64,000 bases of DNA from Piper betle (taxonomy: Eukaryota > Streptophyta > Magnoliopsida > Piperales > Piperaceae): assembly GCA_033002965.1 (NCBI GenBank), contig JAURVB010001639.1:37995-101994 (forward strand), read 5' to 3'. Below, in pieces: positions 10,874-21,759 of this stretch; position 1 is the first letter of the stretch; each line of letters opens with the position of its first letter. A program made the position numbers and the translations under genes. The notes beneath the pieces were generated by a model, which saw only the letters and a program-made list of their open reading frames with translations, was not told the origin of the DNA and ran no database searches.

Positions 10874-13800
10874 AGATGGGAGGTTCCAGGAATGGAGAAC
10901 TATGGTTTCCCCTTGTAGAGATGGTCTTATATTATTGTTTGATTGGTAACAATATAGGTTGGAGGAATGCAATATCTTACCATTGGTTGAGAACGATACA
11001 TATTTTATAATATTCATGTAACTTTGATACCAAACTTTTTGAAGCATCTCCGTGCATTAGGACGTATAATTAATTGATTGGCTTGTAAGTTTAGGAAAGA
11101 ATGGTTATGTTTTAATAACCTCTTTGAGGAGGAAAGAACAATTACCCATGATGTGAAATGGAGATTGATTCTTATAGCCTTAACTAGTTGGTAGATTAAT
11201 TACTTGTATCGTTTGTTTTTTGTCGAAGTGTATGATGTTTCCTAATTCATTAACCTTTGATGGTTGCCTACTATGTAAAGAATAATAATTCAATAACCAC
11301 TCAACAAATTTTTTTTAAAATACTTGTCTTTACAAAATATAGTAGACATACTGTATGAGTCAAATATCACCAGCTGTCATCACCTTCTATTTGCAGCCCA
11401 TCAATGATTAACATTGCGTGCCTTACACCTTACACCTTATACAATGATACAAATCATGAACTTGTGATCATTCCAACAGAAAATTATCTAGAATGAAAAT
11501 TTATTTAAATTCCTTCCATTTGAATCGAACTGATAAAAATTGGCTGCAAAGTTCGGACCCGTAGGCCCAATGTAGTATCGCATCGAAGCATAAAAGCATC
11601 CTTCATCCAAATGAGAAACTTTAAAATTTTAATTTATCCTAGTAAATGCCAACATATATTTCGGGAGTTAAAATGTAGTAAGATAACAATATTATGATCA
11701 TATTGTAAACATTGGTAGAACTTTTTTCTTCTTAAATAGTGCTGAGAGCCCAAAAAAATATTCATTTTAGCAGCGGGACGGCTCTCATATTTCTGTGATA
11801 AATAAGAAAAGGGTCGGGCGTGACACAAAAAGAATTATTACATAAAATCATTGAGATCTAAAGCTAAAGTGCCCACAATAATTCGCCACACCACTTAGCC
11901 AGCCCAGGCCATCATTTCATAAACGGAACGCTTTAACCTAGTTGCAATATTATAACAGATAAATGCTTAAAAAATAAAATTATTTCATTAGCTTGAGCGA
12001 AAAAAATTGCATTCATCTTTACCTACATCTAAAGAACTACGATGCATACTAATGGTGGAAACATGGATTTCATGACGTGCCCAAGTAAGACAAGAAGACT
12101 ATTCTATAAAATTGCCGTATGTTAGTTTTGTATATGATGGCTTTCCACTAGTAAGATGACTGTATCATATTACCTGAATACATACGAGGGGAGAAGACAA
12201 TGGCATGGGAATCAAATTGACCACACAAGGAGATGAAATATCTTCATTAGATTTTATTCTTCACGCCGTCCCTTTGGGGAAGGAAGCCTTTTGTGCTCTT
12301 TGACAGAACTTGACCCCCAAAGAAGGAACCAAGACAAGGCGCACCTCAAAAAAAAAGAAGAGACAAAGGTGCTGCCTTTGGGCTTACCTGAACTTTTACT
12401 TTAACCCCAGCTTAATATATATATATATATAAAGTTTTCTCCACCCAGAGCAAAAAATTATTTTTGCTCCAAAATATCATCTTAGCTATTTAATTATAAA
12501 GACCGACCCAGATTAGAACTGTCATGAAACGCAATATCCCCACTTAAATCCCATTAACTTCAATCTCCCTCCCCATTCCCACCTCAAGGCCACCTCCATC
12601 ATCAGCTGCCCGAACCCAAGGCCACCGCCACCGTCGACTACCCGCCGTCATCGGCCCCTTCCACCTCTCCACCGTTGGGTAATTCCACCTCTCCTTTCTA
12701 ACCCTCTTAAGGTTAGCATTCTTGGTCGTTTGTCAATTAAAAAATGATTTTTTATGCGGTTTTTTACGGAATGTGAGTATTGTAATATAACATTTGGTGT
12801 GCAATTAGGTTGATGTTTGATAGATTTGTTTGCAATTCACTAATTTAAGTATTTTATTGCCTGTATTTGGAATGTGTTGTTGGCAAGTTTGCAATTAGAA
12901 GGTTTAGTTAGTATGATCATTGTTTAATGCGATTTGTGTTCTGTTCAGATCCTATTTTGGTGGGATGTAATTAGAATTGTTTGATAGTTGAGCTGGTTTT
13001 ATTGCTTGAAATTATTGGGAAGCAGCTTTTGTGTGTAATGGGAGATCATTTACTTTTAATAAGTGTTATTGGCAGGTTTTTGTGGTTTTTGCCCCATGGT
13101 TAGCTGCTGCTACTTATTTATTGTGTAGGACAGAACGAGGTTGAGGGTGAGATTGAATGCTTCTTCTGAACTTGAGCAATAACAGAAAGCAATTTGTCTA
13201 TTCGTCATATTCATTTCGTAGCTTAGTCATAGAACTTCGACCATTATCATCTTTATAGTGACAACCCGACGGTTATGAAATAGAAAATTTAATTAGCCAC
13301 ACACCAATACGAACTGCAATTTTTTCCACAAAACCATCTGTAATGAAATTTACTTTGATATCTTTATGTACAATACAACAATGTAGCCATCAGGATAATT
13401 ATGAAGGTACAATTTAACAGCTTGGCAACTCCAAGGGAATTTCACCAATTAACAACAGTTAAGAGAAACAAATTGGAACAAGGCAAAAAAATTCACATGA
13501 ACAAAGTTATGATTTTGTTATAATACAATTCAACCATGTTTGTAAATCACATCATCGTTTGTGAAACTTCCTCTAATAAAAAAGATTATTCATCAAATCC
13601 AGTTGCTCCTTGGTATTGTTCAACTGCAAATTATCCACGAGAAAAATTATTATACGACAAATTAAAAATAGAGCATAGTCATAAGAACAATACATAACAT
13701 TTGGGCAATTACATAACGACTAGTTAGCTAAAAATTGAAATACAAATATCGACTATAAAACATCCTTATAGATAATCTGATAATTTGTTCGCTAAAAATT

Positions 13801-14010
13801 AATGCACTAAAAATTATCCTAAAACATTAATCAACAATTAGCTGGCTAAAAATTGAAACACTAATCAACTAAAAAGGCGCCTAACACATGAATTGAAATT
13901 ATTAATCAACTAAAAATGGTACAGCAATCTGCTACATAGACAAAATAAAAACATAAAATAAGAAAACGCCAGCTAAAAATTCCTCCAGCATTAGACTACA
14001 CAGATCCCAA
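10874..14010. other. Intergenic region without recognised genes
   Basis: The DNA is mostly AT-rich, with a short TA repeat at about 12414-12431. A C-rich patch near 12540-12700 and the intron-like T-rich sequence after it could be a leader exon and intron of an unrecognised transcript, but no coding sequence supports this. Confidence 0.4.
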
Positions 14011-14069
14011 CACTTAAATTGAAATTAAAAAAATAAAATTCAAAAAAAGAGTTAATACCTTGTTCATGG

Positions 14070-14300
14070 AATGATGAAGCCACTCACAGGGGGAGGCGGG
14101 GCGGCGTAGGATGAGGGGGTTGATGGAGCGGCGTAGGCGGAGATGGGGGCAACTAGGGGCAACGGAGAAGGGGGAAGATGATGGCGAGCGGCGTAGGGCA
14201 GAGATGGGAGCGGTGGCGAAGTGGGGGAGATGGGGCGGAGATGGGTGCGGCGGGCCAAAGGGTGGAGATGGGAGTGGCAAAGGTGCGAGGTAAGATGCGG
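14070..14300. repeat. G-rich low-complexity block
   Basis: The block is dominated by GGGGGAGATGGG-type words. It gives open frames on both strands only because it lacks A and T. It is similar in character to the GC blocks at 15.0-16.1 kb and 17.2-17.5 kb. It is not coding by any family evidence. Confidence 0.5.
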
Positions 14301-14900
14301 CAGTGGCTCTGTGGTGAGATTTGTGGGCCCAAAGCTGGACTATATAATACATAATAAATATTTTATTAATACGACTTTAATTCTTCCCTCACATGACATG
14401 TCTACTCGTTTTCTTTTTTCTTTTACTAGTTCAAAACTCTTCACTTTCGTTTATTGTTTTGCGTAATATTTTCTCCACCACTTTCTCTTTCCTTTTCTAT
14501 TCGTTTAAAACTTTCTGGTTGTTTCTTATTAGCTGAAAACTCAATATTAACTAATATTTATATTTAATTATTTAAAACATCTGTTTTTAACTAATTAAAT
14601 GTTTAAATTATATGTTTTTACCAAATTACATATTAATATTTAAAATTTTCCTTTATATAATTTTTGCTGTTGATAGTGTCAAATTAATTTCAATGAGCAA
14701 GAAATTTTTAATATATTTGGAAAATTGTGTTTACAATTAAATATTTACTTATATTTACATTTCAAATACCTTTATATATATGCATATACTTATTTTATTT
14801 AAAGGGATTTTTTTAATGTTTTTTAATATCTTAAATTTTATATTTTAATAAAATTTAAGAAGTTTGTCAATAATGACATGAACATTTGCTCGGGTCTAAA

Positions 14901-14906
<6 letters not shown>

Positions 14907-14943
<37 letters not shown>
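14907..14943. repeat. TA dinucleotide microsatellite
   Basis: An uninterrupted TA run. It borders the GC-rich cluster on its left side. Confidence 0.9.
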
Positions 14944-14949
<6 letters not shown>

Positions 14950-15279
14950 ATTACAATGCGTGCCTATTTTATGCAGCGCAGCTAATATAGGCCGTTAGAT
15001 TTCGATCGAGTGGCCCATATTCCACCCCTTTGTGGAGGCCTGCCTAGCCTACTTGTCTGCTCGCCCGCGGTGACTGACCCCATGTCGTCCCCCGCAAGTG
15101 ATCGACCTCCCCCTCCCCGACCGTGCACTCCCCTGCCACGACCACGCCGCCGCGGCCCTTCTGCCCACCCCCAGCTGCCGCCCCATGCCACCACCACCCC
15201 TACCTGTTGTGGCTCCCCTGCCCGTCCCCAACTACGACGACCACACCCCCCCCCACAATGGCAGCGCATAGTAACGTTG

Positions 15280-15283
<4 letters not shown>

Positions 15284-15334
<51 letters not shown>
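15284..15334. repeat. TA dinucleotide microsatellite
   Basis: A run of about 25 TA units directly abuts the left end of the palindrome-ended GC-rich element. TA-rich tracts are frequent targets of TIR transposons. Confidence 0.9.
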
Positions 15335-15337
<3 letters not shown>

Positions 15338-16168
15338 CATGCATTTACCGTGCTCAAGCACGGGCAAGCTGCCTGTGCTTGAGCCATCCAACCGTTGGAT
15401 TGAAATCCAACGGTTGGAGGAAAAAAAAAAGCGTCGCCGCCGCCACCCGCGTCGCTGCCGCCCCGGCCGACACAACCCCCTGCCCGGCCCGTCGCCGCCC
15501 CCCGGCCGACGGGGCGGCGACCCCCTCCCCCACCACCGGCGGCGCGGGGCGGCGGATCTAGCCGCCCCGCTCTTCCTCTGCCGGCCCACAGCCCCGCCGC
15601 CGCCCCGTCGCCGTCCCCAGCCCCCGCCACCCCGCCCGCCACCTCGCCCTGTCCCCCACCGGCCACCACGCTGCGCCACGCCCCCCCGGCCACCACGCTG
15701 CGCCACGCCCCCCGTCCCCCGTCCCCCGCCCGCCACCCTGCCGCGCCCCACCTCGGCCCCCGCCCGCCACCCCGCCGCGCTCCCCTCGGCCCTCGTCGCG
15801 CCCCCTCGGCCCCCGCCCGCCCCCTCGTCGCGCCCCCTCGGCCCCTGCCGCACCCCTCGGCCCGCCCGCCCCCCGCCGCGCCCCCTCGGCCCCCGCCCAC
15901 CACCCCGCCGCGCGGCGCCCGCGCGTGGCGACCGGAGACCACGCGGCCGCCGCCCCCCGGACCAACCCCGTCCCCTGTCGCCGCCGCCCCCCCCCCCCGG
16001 CCGTCGCCGTGGCCGGGCCCCCTTCCGCCCCCTCCGCCATCGCTGCTGCGGCGGCGCCGGCGGCACCCCTGTTTTTTAATTTTATCTTGGCCGTTGGATG
16101 CTAATCCAACGGCCAAGAATCAAACTTGAGCACAGAGCAAGCTGCCTGTGCTCAAGCACTGAAGCTCT
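15335..16168. mobile_element. GC-rich element with paired terminal palindromes
   Basis: Each end carries two hairpins in mirror order. On the left, an imperfect palindrome at 15353-15383 (CTCAAGCAC...GTGCTTGAG) is followed by a perfect one at 15388-15417, which has 14-bp arms and a 2-bp loop. On the right, 16087-16116 is a 13-bp-arm palindrome with the same GTTGGAT...ATCCAAC core, followed by 16125-16156 (CTTGAGCAC...GTGCTCAAG). The two ends are therefore roughly inverted copies. The 660-bp interior is almost pure C/G (CCGCC and CCCCGG words) with no credible gene. The left flank is a TA tract and the right flank is also TA-rich, so a duplication of TA cannot be judged. It is probably a non-autonomous foldback or TIR element. 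Confidence 0.6.
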
Positions 16169-16196
16169 TATTTCCATATATATATGAGTTCAACGT

Positions 16197-17555
16197 GGTG
16201 CGCTGCATACTTTTGTAGCGCATGTAGCCCAAAACAATGTCCAATGGCTCTTGTTCATTCCACCCCGACACTTGCATTCAATTGAAATCCAGTCCCTGCC
16301 CGACCCTCCTGCCCCACCACCACCCCGCTCCCAACGGCCGTCGCCCCTTGCCACCACCACCACCCCCCCTCCTGCCCCAGCCCGCAGCCACGGCCACCCC
16401 CACACACCATAATGCCCCTCCCTCACCCCCCCTTGGTTTTGCCGTGCTGGGCTGGCAACGAGTAGCCAACGGTGCGACAAGGTGAAACAAAGTCATAGGC
16501 GTGGCAAAACAAGGGAACAAGAAATGGATAGGGGTAGTTTAGTATTAAAAATTTACTTATTTCAGACTTAAAATTAATATTAAGAAATATATCCCAAAAA
16601 ATATAAAAAATACAGTAAAATATGATAATATAAAATTTTATGGTATTTTACTCTATTTTTTTCATATTTTGTAAAATTTATTTCGTAATATTGACTCGAG
16701 TACGGAAGGAAATGAGCAAGGGTAGTTTCGTAATAAAAATTTGACTCGCTCCCAACTCGATTTAATATTACAAAATACATCACAAAAAATATTAAAAAAT
16801 ATAATAAAATATGATAAAATAAAATAACTGAGTTCTATTTTTTACTTTATTTTTTAAATATTTTTCGGGATGTATTTCGTAATATTAAATTGAGACAGGA
16901 GTGAGTCATGAAACTACCTTTGCTCATTTCCTTTCTTCTTCAAGTCAATATTACGAAATACATCTCAAAAAATATGAAAAAATAGAGTAAAATATAATAA
17001 AATAAAATAATCTATTACAATTTGATTATTTTATTTTATCGTATTTGACTGTATTTTTATATTTTTGGGATGCATTTCTTAATATTGACTCAAGTCCGAA
17101 ACATATTAAGTTTTTATTACAAAACTACCCATGCTCATTTCTTTCTCCCTTATTTTGTAGCGCCGATGACACTTTTTTATCTTGCCGTGCCACCCAACTG
17201 CGGGCGACCTCGCCACCGATCGCCTGCTGCTAGCCAGCGCCGCCGCCGGTCAGAGACGTCAGCGGCGCGGCAAAACTGGGAAAAGGGGGGGGAGGCGGGT
17301 GGGGAGGCCACGGCAGGCAGCATGGGCGAGGGGAACGCAGGAGTGGCCGCAGCAGTAGGCGGTGGCGGGGGTGGTGGTGGTAGGGGCGGCGGTTGGGGGC
17401 CAGGGCTAGCGGGCGGCAACTGGGGGCGGGAGGGTCAGGCAGCGGCTGGATTTCGATTGAATGCGGGGGTGGGAGGGAATGAACAAAGCCGCTGGATTTC
17501 GATCCAGCGGCTTTCGTTGTGGTGAGTTGCATGTGCCGCAATAGCAGACAGCGCA
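16197..17555. mobile_element. Composite TIR element with GC-rich arms and an AT-rich core
   Basis: The left arm, starting GGTGCGCTG at about 16197, contains TTGTTCATTCC and GCATTCAATTGAAATCCAG. The right arm, read on the minus strand from about 17555, contains the same words in the same order. The arms are therefore inverted repeats of about 105-115 bp. The right arm also has a palindrome at 17485-17514 with 13-bp arms. The core (about 16530-17160) is AT-rich and itself holds inverted copies of a segment with GAGCAAGGGTAGTTTCGTAA (about 16709-16743, and inverted at 17108-17142). That suggests a nested foldback insertion. Confidence 0.5.
16530..17150. repeat. Nested AT-rich inverted repeats
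   Basis: Segments ending TAATATTGACTCGAG and AATGAGCAAGGGTAG recur three to four times in alternating orientation. The pattern fits small foldback MITEs inserted into one another. Confidence 0.45.
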
Positions 17556-17559
17556 CCTG

Positions 17560-20500
17560 CTGCTTATACGAGGATCGCATGTATTGCACAAGGCACAAAA
17601 CCGTTAGGTTATGATCGTACGACTCTTACGTAAGATTGCTTTTTTCATTAAATCATCAATATTTTACAAGGCAAAATTTACCCATCCTTTTTCTGCGACT
17701 TCCCTTAATCTATGGTCGTCCACTATATTGGCCATGCTTTCATGCTGTAAATTGTTGTTTTAGTATCAATAGGCACCACTACGCATCGCTCCTTCACGTT
17801 TTGGTGGGCATCTGTAAATCGCTTTATAATTCAACCCCTTGATTGCGGCCATGGATGAGATTCAAAAGAGATAAGAGCAGTGGCAACAAAACAGTTGGAT
17901 ACACTTTTATCATAACGTTTTTACGTGGGAATGAAGAAGTTCGTTGGTTTTGTGTGAGAAATTGTTAGTTACTTGCCACACCAAGATTTGTTTTCCTCAA
18001 TTTGCCTACAGCACGAGGTCCCAAAGTTCAGAGCTTTCAGCGTTGAAGAAAAAATTTAGACCTTTCGTCTTTTGGGGTACAGGTATATGACTTGTTTGGT
18101 CGGAGCGTAGACTAGTGAGCAGAGCCAGGTGCATTTTAACTTATTTTCATTCATGATATGGCCTGGCTCTGTTGACCCGATCATGATATTTCACTCATAA
18201 TCTGGCGTGACGTGGTCGACCGGTTAATGTGGATACTACCTTGTATTGACCAGTAAATGTTTGTTGTTGCCATGTCCACCACCTTGGATTTGTTCTCTAT
18301 TCCCATGTCCGCCCTGCACCTTCCATTGAATTATCTAACAAGATTGTAATAACAATGAAATGACCAGTTAGCTACCTCGATTCTTCGTTTTCAATTTACT
18401 AAGAAACTGTAATTGAGGGATAACAGATGCGAGCATGGTCCAGGGAAAGCAGAGTTGCAGAGTCGCGGGGGAAAATTGAAGAGGGTATTTTTGTTTGTGA
18501 AATGTAGATAAGCCATTAAATGGCCAAGGCACGTGGATGGGAAGTAGCATTCCTGTGCAAACCCTCAGATTAAGATCGTATGGCTCTTGTTACAAAAGCT
18601 GTCTGCCCATGGGATGAAGGCAGCTTGTAGTAGCAGAACTATACATATATTTATATGTATCCACAAATGATAATAGAAGGCAAGGTGCGTAATGAGAGTT
18701 TCTTCATTATTTTGTTCGTTTGTTTGTGGTAAGAAAAAAAACCAATATGAATTTAAGAACCACTATTGCGAAATTCGTTTGTGTTCAACAGTTCAAGACT
18801 CTTATCTAGTTTGTGATAAGAGTAATTCGTTTAATACCTCTTCACATTTAAAAAAAAAAAAATTTATAAAAAAAGGGTAGCTTAATTCAAAAGTTATGAA
18901 TTGAGGGAGTTGTTATAAGTATTCACAATTGAGGGAGAATTTTCCATAAAAGCCTTTAAATACCACTCTCTTTATGTCCTATGGATCTCTAGAACCTTTG
19001 TGCTTGAACCTTTCAAATTTTGATCATCATCTATCTATGTCTAGCATTTATAGAAAAAGATGTATGTTTGTGTCAATGGGTATAAGGGATCATCATGCTG
19101 GTCATGCTTGCTAGCGGCTGATATTCTTTAGGCGGGTGAATACAGCGTGAAGCGAGAGAATTGATATTCTTAGCAGGCAATAGAAAGAGACATGATAGAG
19201 AAAGAGAGAAAGATCATGAAAGGTTAAATTACCTTGAGCTTTAATTATCATTTTTTTATTGCGTCGTATTTAGAGACTGATTGGCATACTTAACTGTGAA
19301 CAATTAGTATATAAAAATAGTGGGGTAATAAAACTAAAGAAGGAAATAAAATTTCCTGGGTAAATAATAAGTATCAATCTTATACAACTTGATCGAATGC
19401 CAATGTACCTAAAATTTTCTTCTTTCCTCATTAATAACTTGTTCGATGTTTCCGAGTTTCTAAAAGCAATTATTATTTAAAAGGTTGCTGGAAAATAAAA
19501 TCTCTAGGGCGATTCATTAAGATTGATGGAGGCAAAAAAATATACAATGATCTTGATAATAACAAAATATAAATGTGAGGACAAGGCAACATTTTTCTTT
19601 AAGAAAGATCTTAACATAATTACATTGAGATCATAAAACTTACTAGTGAATTCACCAGGGAATTCAACTTGTGACTCTCAATTCAACATGAAAATGCAAT
19701 ACTCATGTAGAGATTTCAAGTTCATCTCATATATCCACATCTACATTAAATATCACTTCTTAATAATCCACGAGGCTCGATATTTACCAAAAAAATTCTC
19801 AACCATATTAAAATTATACTTAGTTTGCAACAAAGATAATAGGATTGGGATTGATAACTTCGGTTATTGGGCAGTTAGCCAAAATAGCTCTAGATTAACC
19901 AGAATGGTACGTACTTCAATTTAATTTATTTTCTAATTATATATATATCGCGCGCGCGTGTTTAGTTACATGTCGTAATGCATGCGTGATTATCTTTATT
20001 AGTACATTGAAGAGACTTGTTCACATGAATTATGTTATCATGTTTTTCAAGTCCAAAACATCTTCCCATCACAAATTTGATACCTTCGATGATTACAAAT
20101 TTCCCAACCGTGACACTTGGATTACTTGTAACATTGTTTGTGCATGAAACCCATCTTTTCATACTACCTTTTCCCATTTATTATAAGTTTACAAAATCCA
20201 AATAAATAGCAATTATTATTCCTAGAATTTACAGTTTCGATTAAGCTGTTGGCCGAGTTTCTTGCATATAAATGTCACTACCCTCGTAATATAGAAAGTG
20301 TATATAAAAGGATAACTCACCAAGTACTTACTCGCAACGAAGATTGCTAGAATAGAAGGGCAATGCAATGCTCAAGGCATATGGCCTCAATATAAAATAT
20401 AATATTTTTATTTAATGCTAAGGGGTAAACTGGTATTGTAATGTAATGACTTGGCTCGAGTGTAATCTAACAGGCTTAAGCTTTTTTTTAAAGTAGGAAA

Positions 20501-21560
20501 TCCAAATTAAAACAATGATTTAGGCCCGTTAGATTGTACACATGTTGCCGGAGATTGAACCTACCTAGTTTCATATTGACTTTTGGGTTGGTCTAAATTG
20601 AAAATATGTTCGGACAATGGGTTGGAAAATGAAATTCTAAATATAGAATTTTTTAAAGTGGGTAGAATATAAAATCTCCAAATTAATCTCACCTTCTATG
20701 ATCCAGTATATTAATAAGAAAAGACTATAAATATTTTAATTAATGTTAATCAATTTTTAAAGAAATAATTAAGTCTATTAGTGTATAATTAATTTTTCAA
20801 GAAATGGTTAGGTCAATTAATTGAACATACCTTAGTTAGAAGATTTCAATAGTTTATTTTAATATTATTTCACATCAAACACACAAGGTTATAAAAGACT
20901 ATTTACATAACGATCCTCAACGAAGTATAATTTAAGTAGCATTCATCAAAAAAATTGCTCGCCCTATTTTGAAAGAAATTTGTATAAAAAGATGTGAATT
21001 TTAACCATTAATAGATAATACTTTGTACCTTTTTTATTTTAGTAAAAGTACAAACACTTCATAAAAAATATTTTTTCTTGCATCAATTAAAGGATAATAA
21101 TATTTTAACGGAAACGAAATCTCTTTGGTAGGATTTCAGCCCCTACGGCAGAGCCGGAATGAGATTTTGTTGTTGTTTTTTTCTGAGAAATGACCTTTTT
21201 TAAAAAAATTAAATTTCACAGCAAATAACGTTACAAATCATGAAATAGGCAACGTGCTCTGGGCACACTTTCGAAGACAAGCAGATAAAATGCTTATCAT
21301 TTATTTTATGCTTGTGTTCATACATTGTTAAGTCATGAAGTTCACGCTAGCGCTATCAACTCCACTTTTTTCTAGCAAAGTTGGACAATGGCCATGGCTC
21401 ATAGGATTATTCATCAACCAGAATCCTTCATGAAGAACCCAAGAATCAAAACTGCAAACAGATGCAAAGAGGACAAGATATATTCAACAAGTAAGATTGG
21501 ATTCAAATAAAATGGAACAGAGCACTGGAAGATCAGTTTGATACATCAAAATCCAAAACG
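17560..21560. other. Intergenic region downstream of GRF
   Basis: No gene recognised over about 4 kb. The content is AT-rich with short poly-A tracts and a TA-to-CG dinucleotide transition at about 19939-19960. Confidence 0.4.
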
Positions 21561-21759
21561 AGGGCTTATCCGTTCATTCAAATACCATTGGATATCGCCG
21601 GCAAACCAACCATCATCATAATAAAAAATAAAAAAGAGGAGAGACATTCTTCAACCAATTCAAGTCTGAAACAGTTAAAAGTGGCATGCGAGAAGGTCGA
21701 CGATAGTAAACTACAATAGTCTGCCCACAGACATGTTTTCGTAGAAGGTAGCATTGATA
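21561..21759 (-). other. Probable 3' UTR of GRF
   Basis: This sequence directly follows the GRF stop on the minus strand and has no coding features. Its extent is inferred, not seen. Confidence 0.4.

Noticed and set aside
10466..10949. Plus-strand ORFs opposite the 117-residue protein
   Set aside because: They are shadows of the minus-strand frame, with poor starts and low-complexity content.
15010..16116. Overlapping ORFs of 180-288 codons on both strands
   Set aside because: They arise from extreme C/G content and TA repeats (runs of P, R, G, A, or alternating Y and I). No domain, no consistent start, and both strands are equally open.
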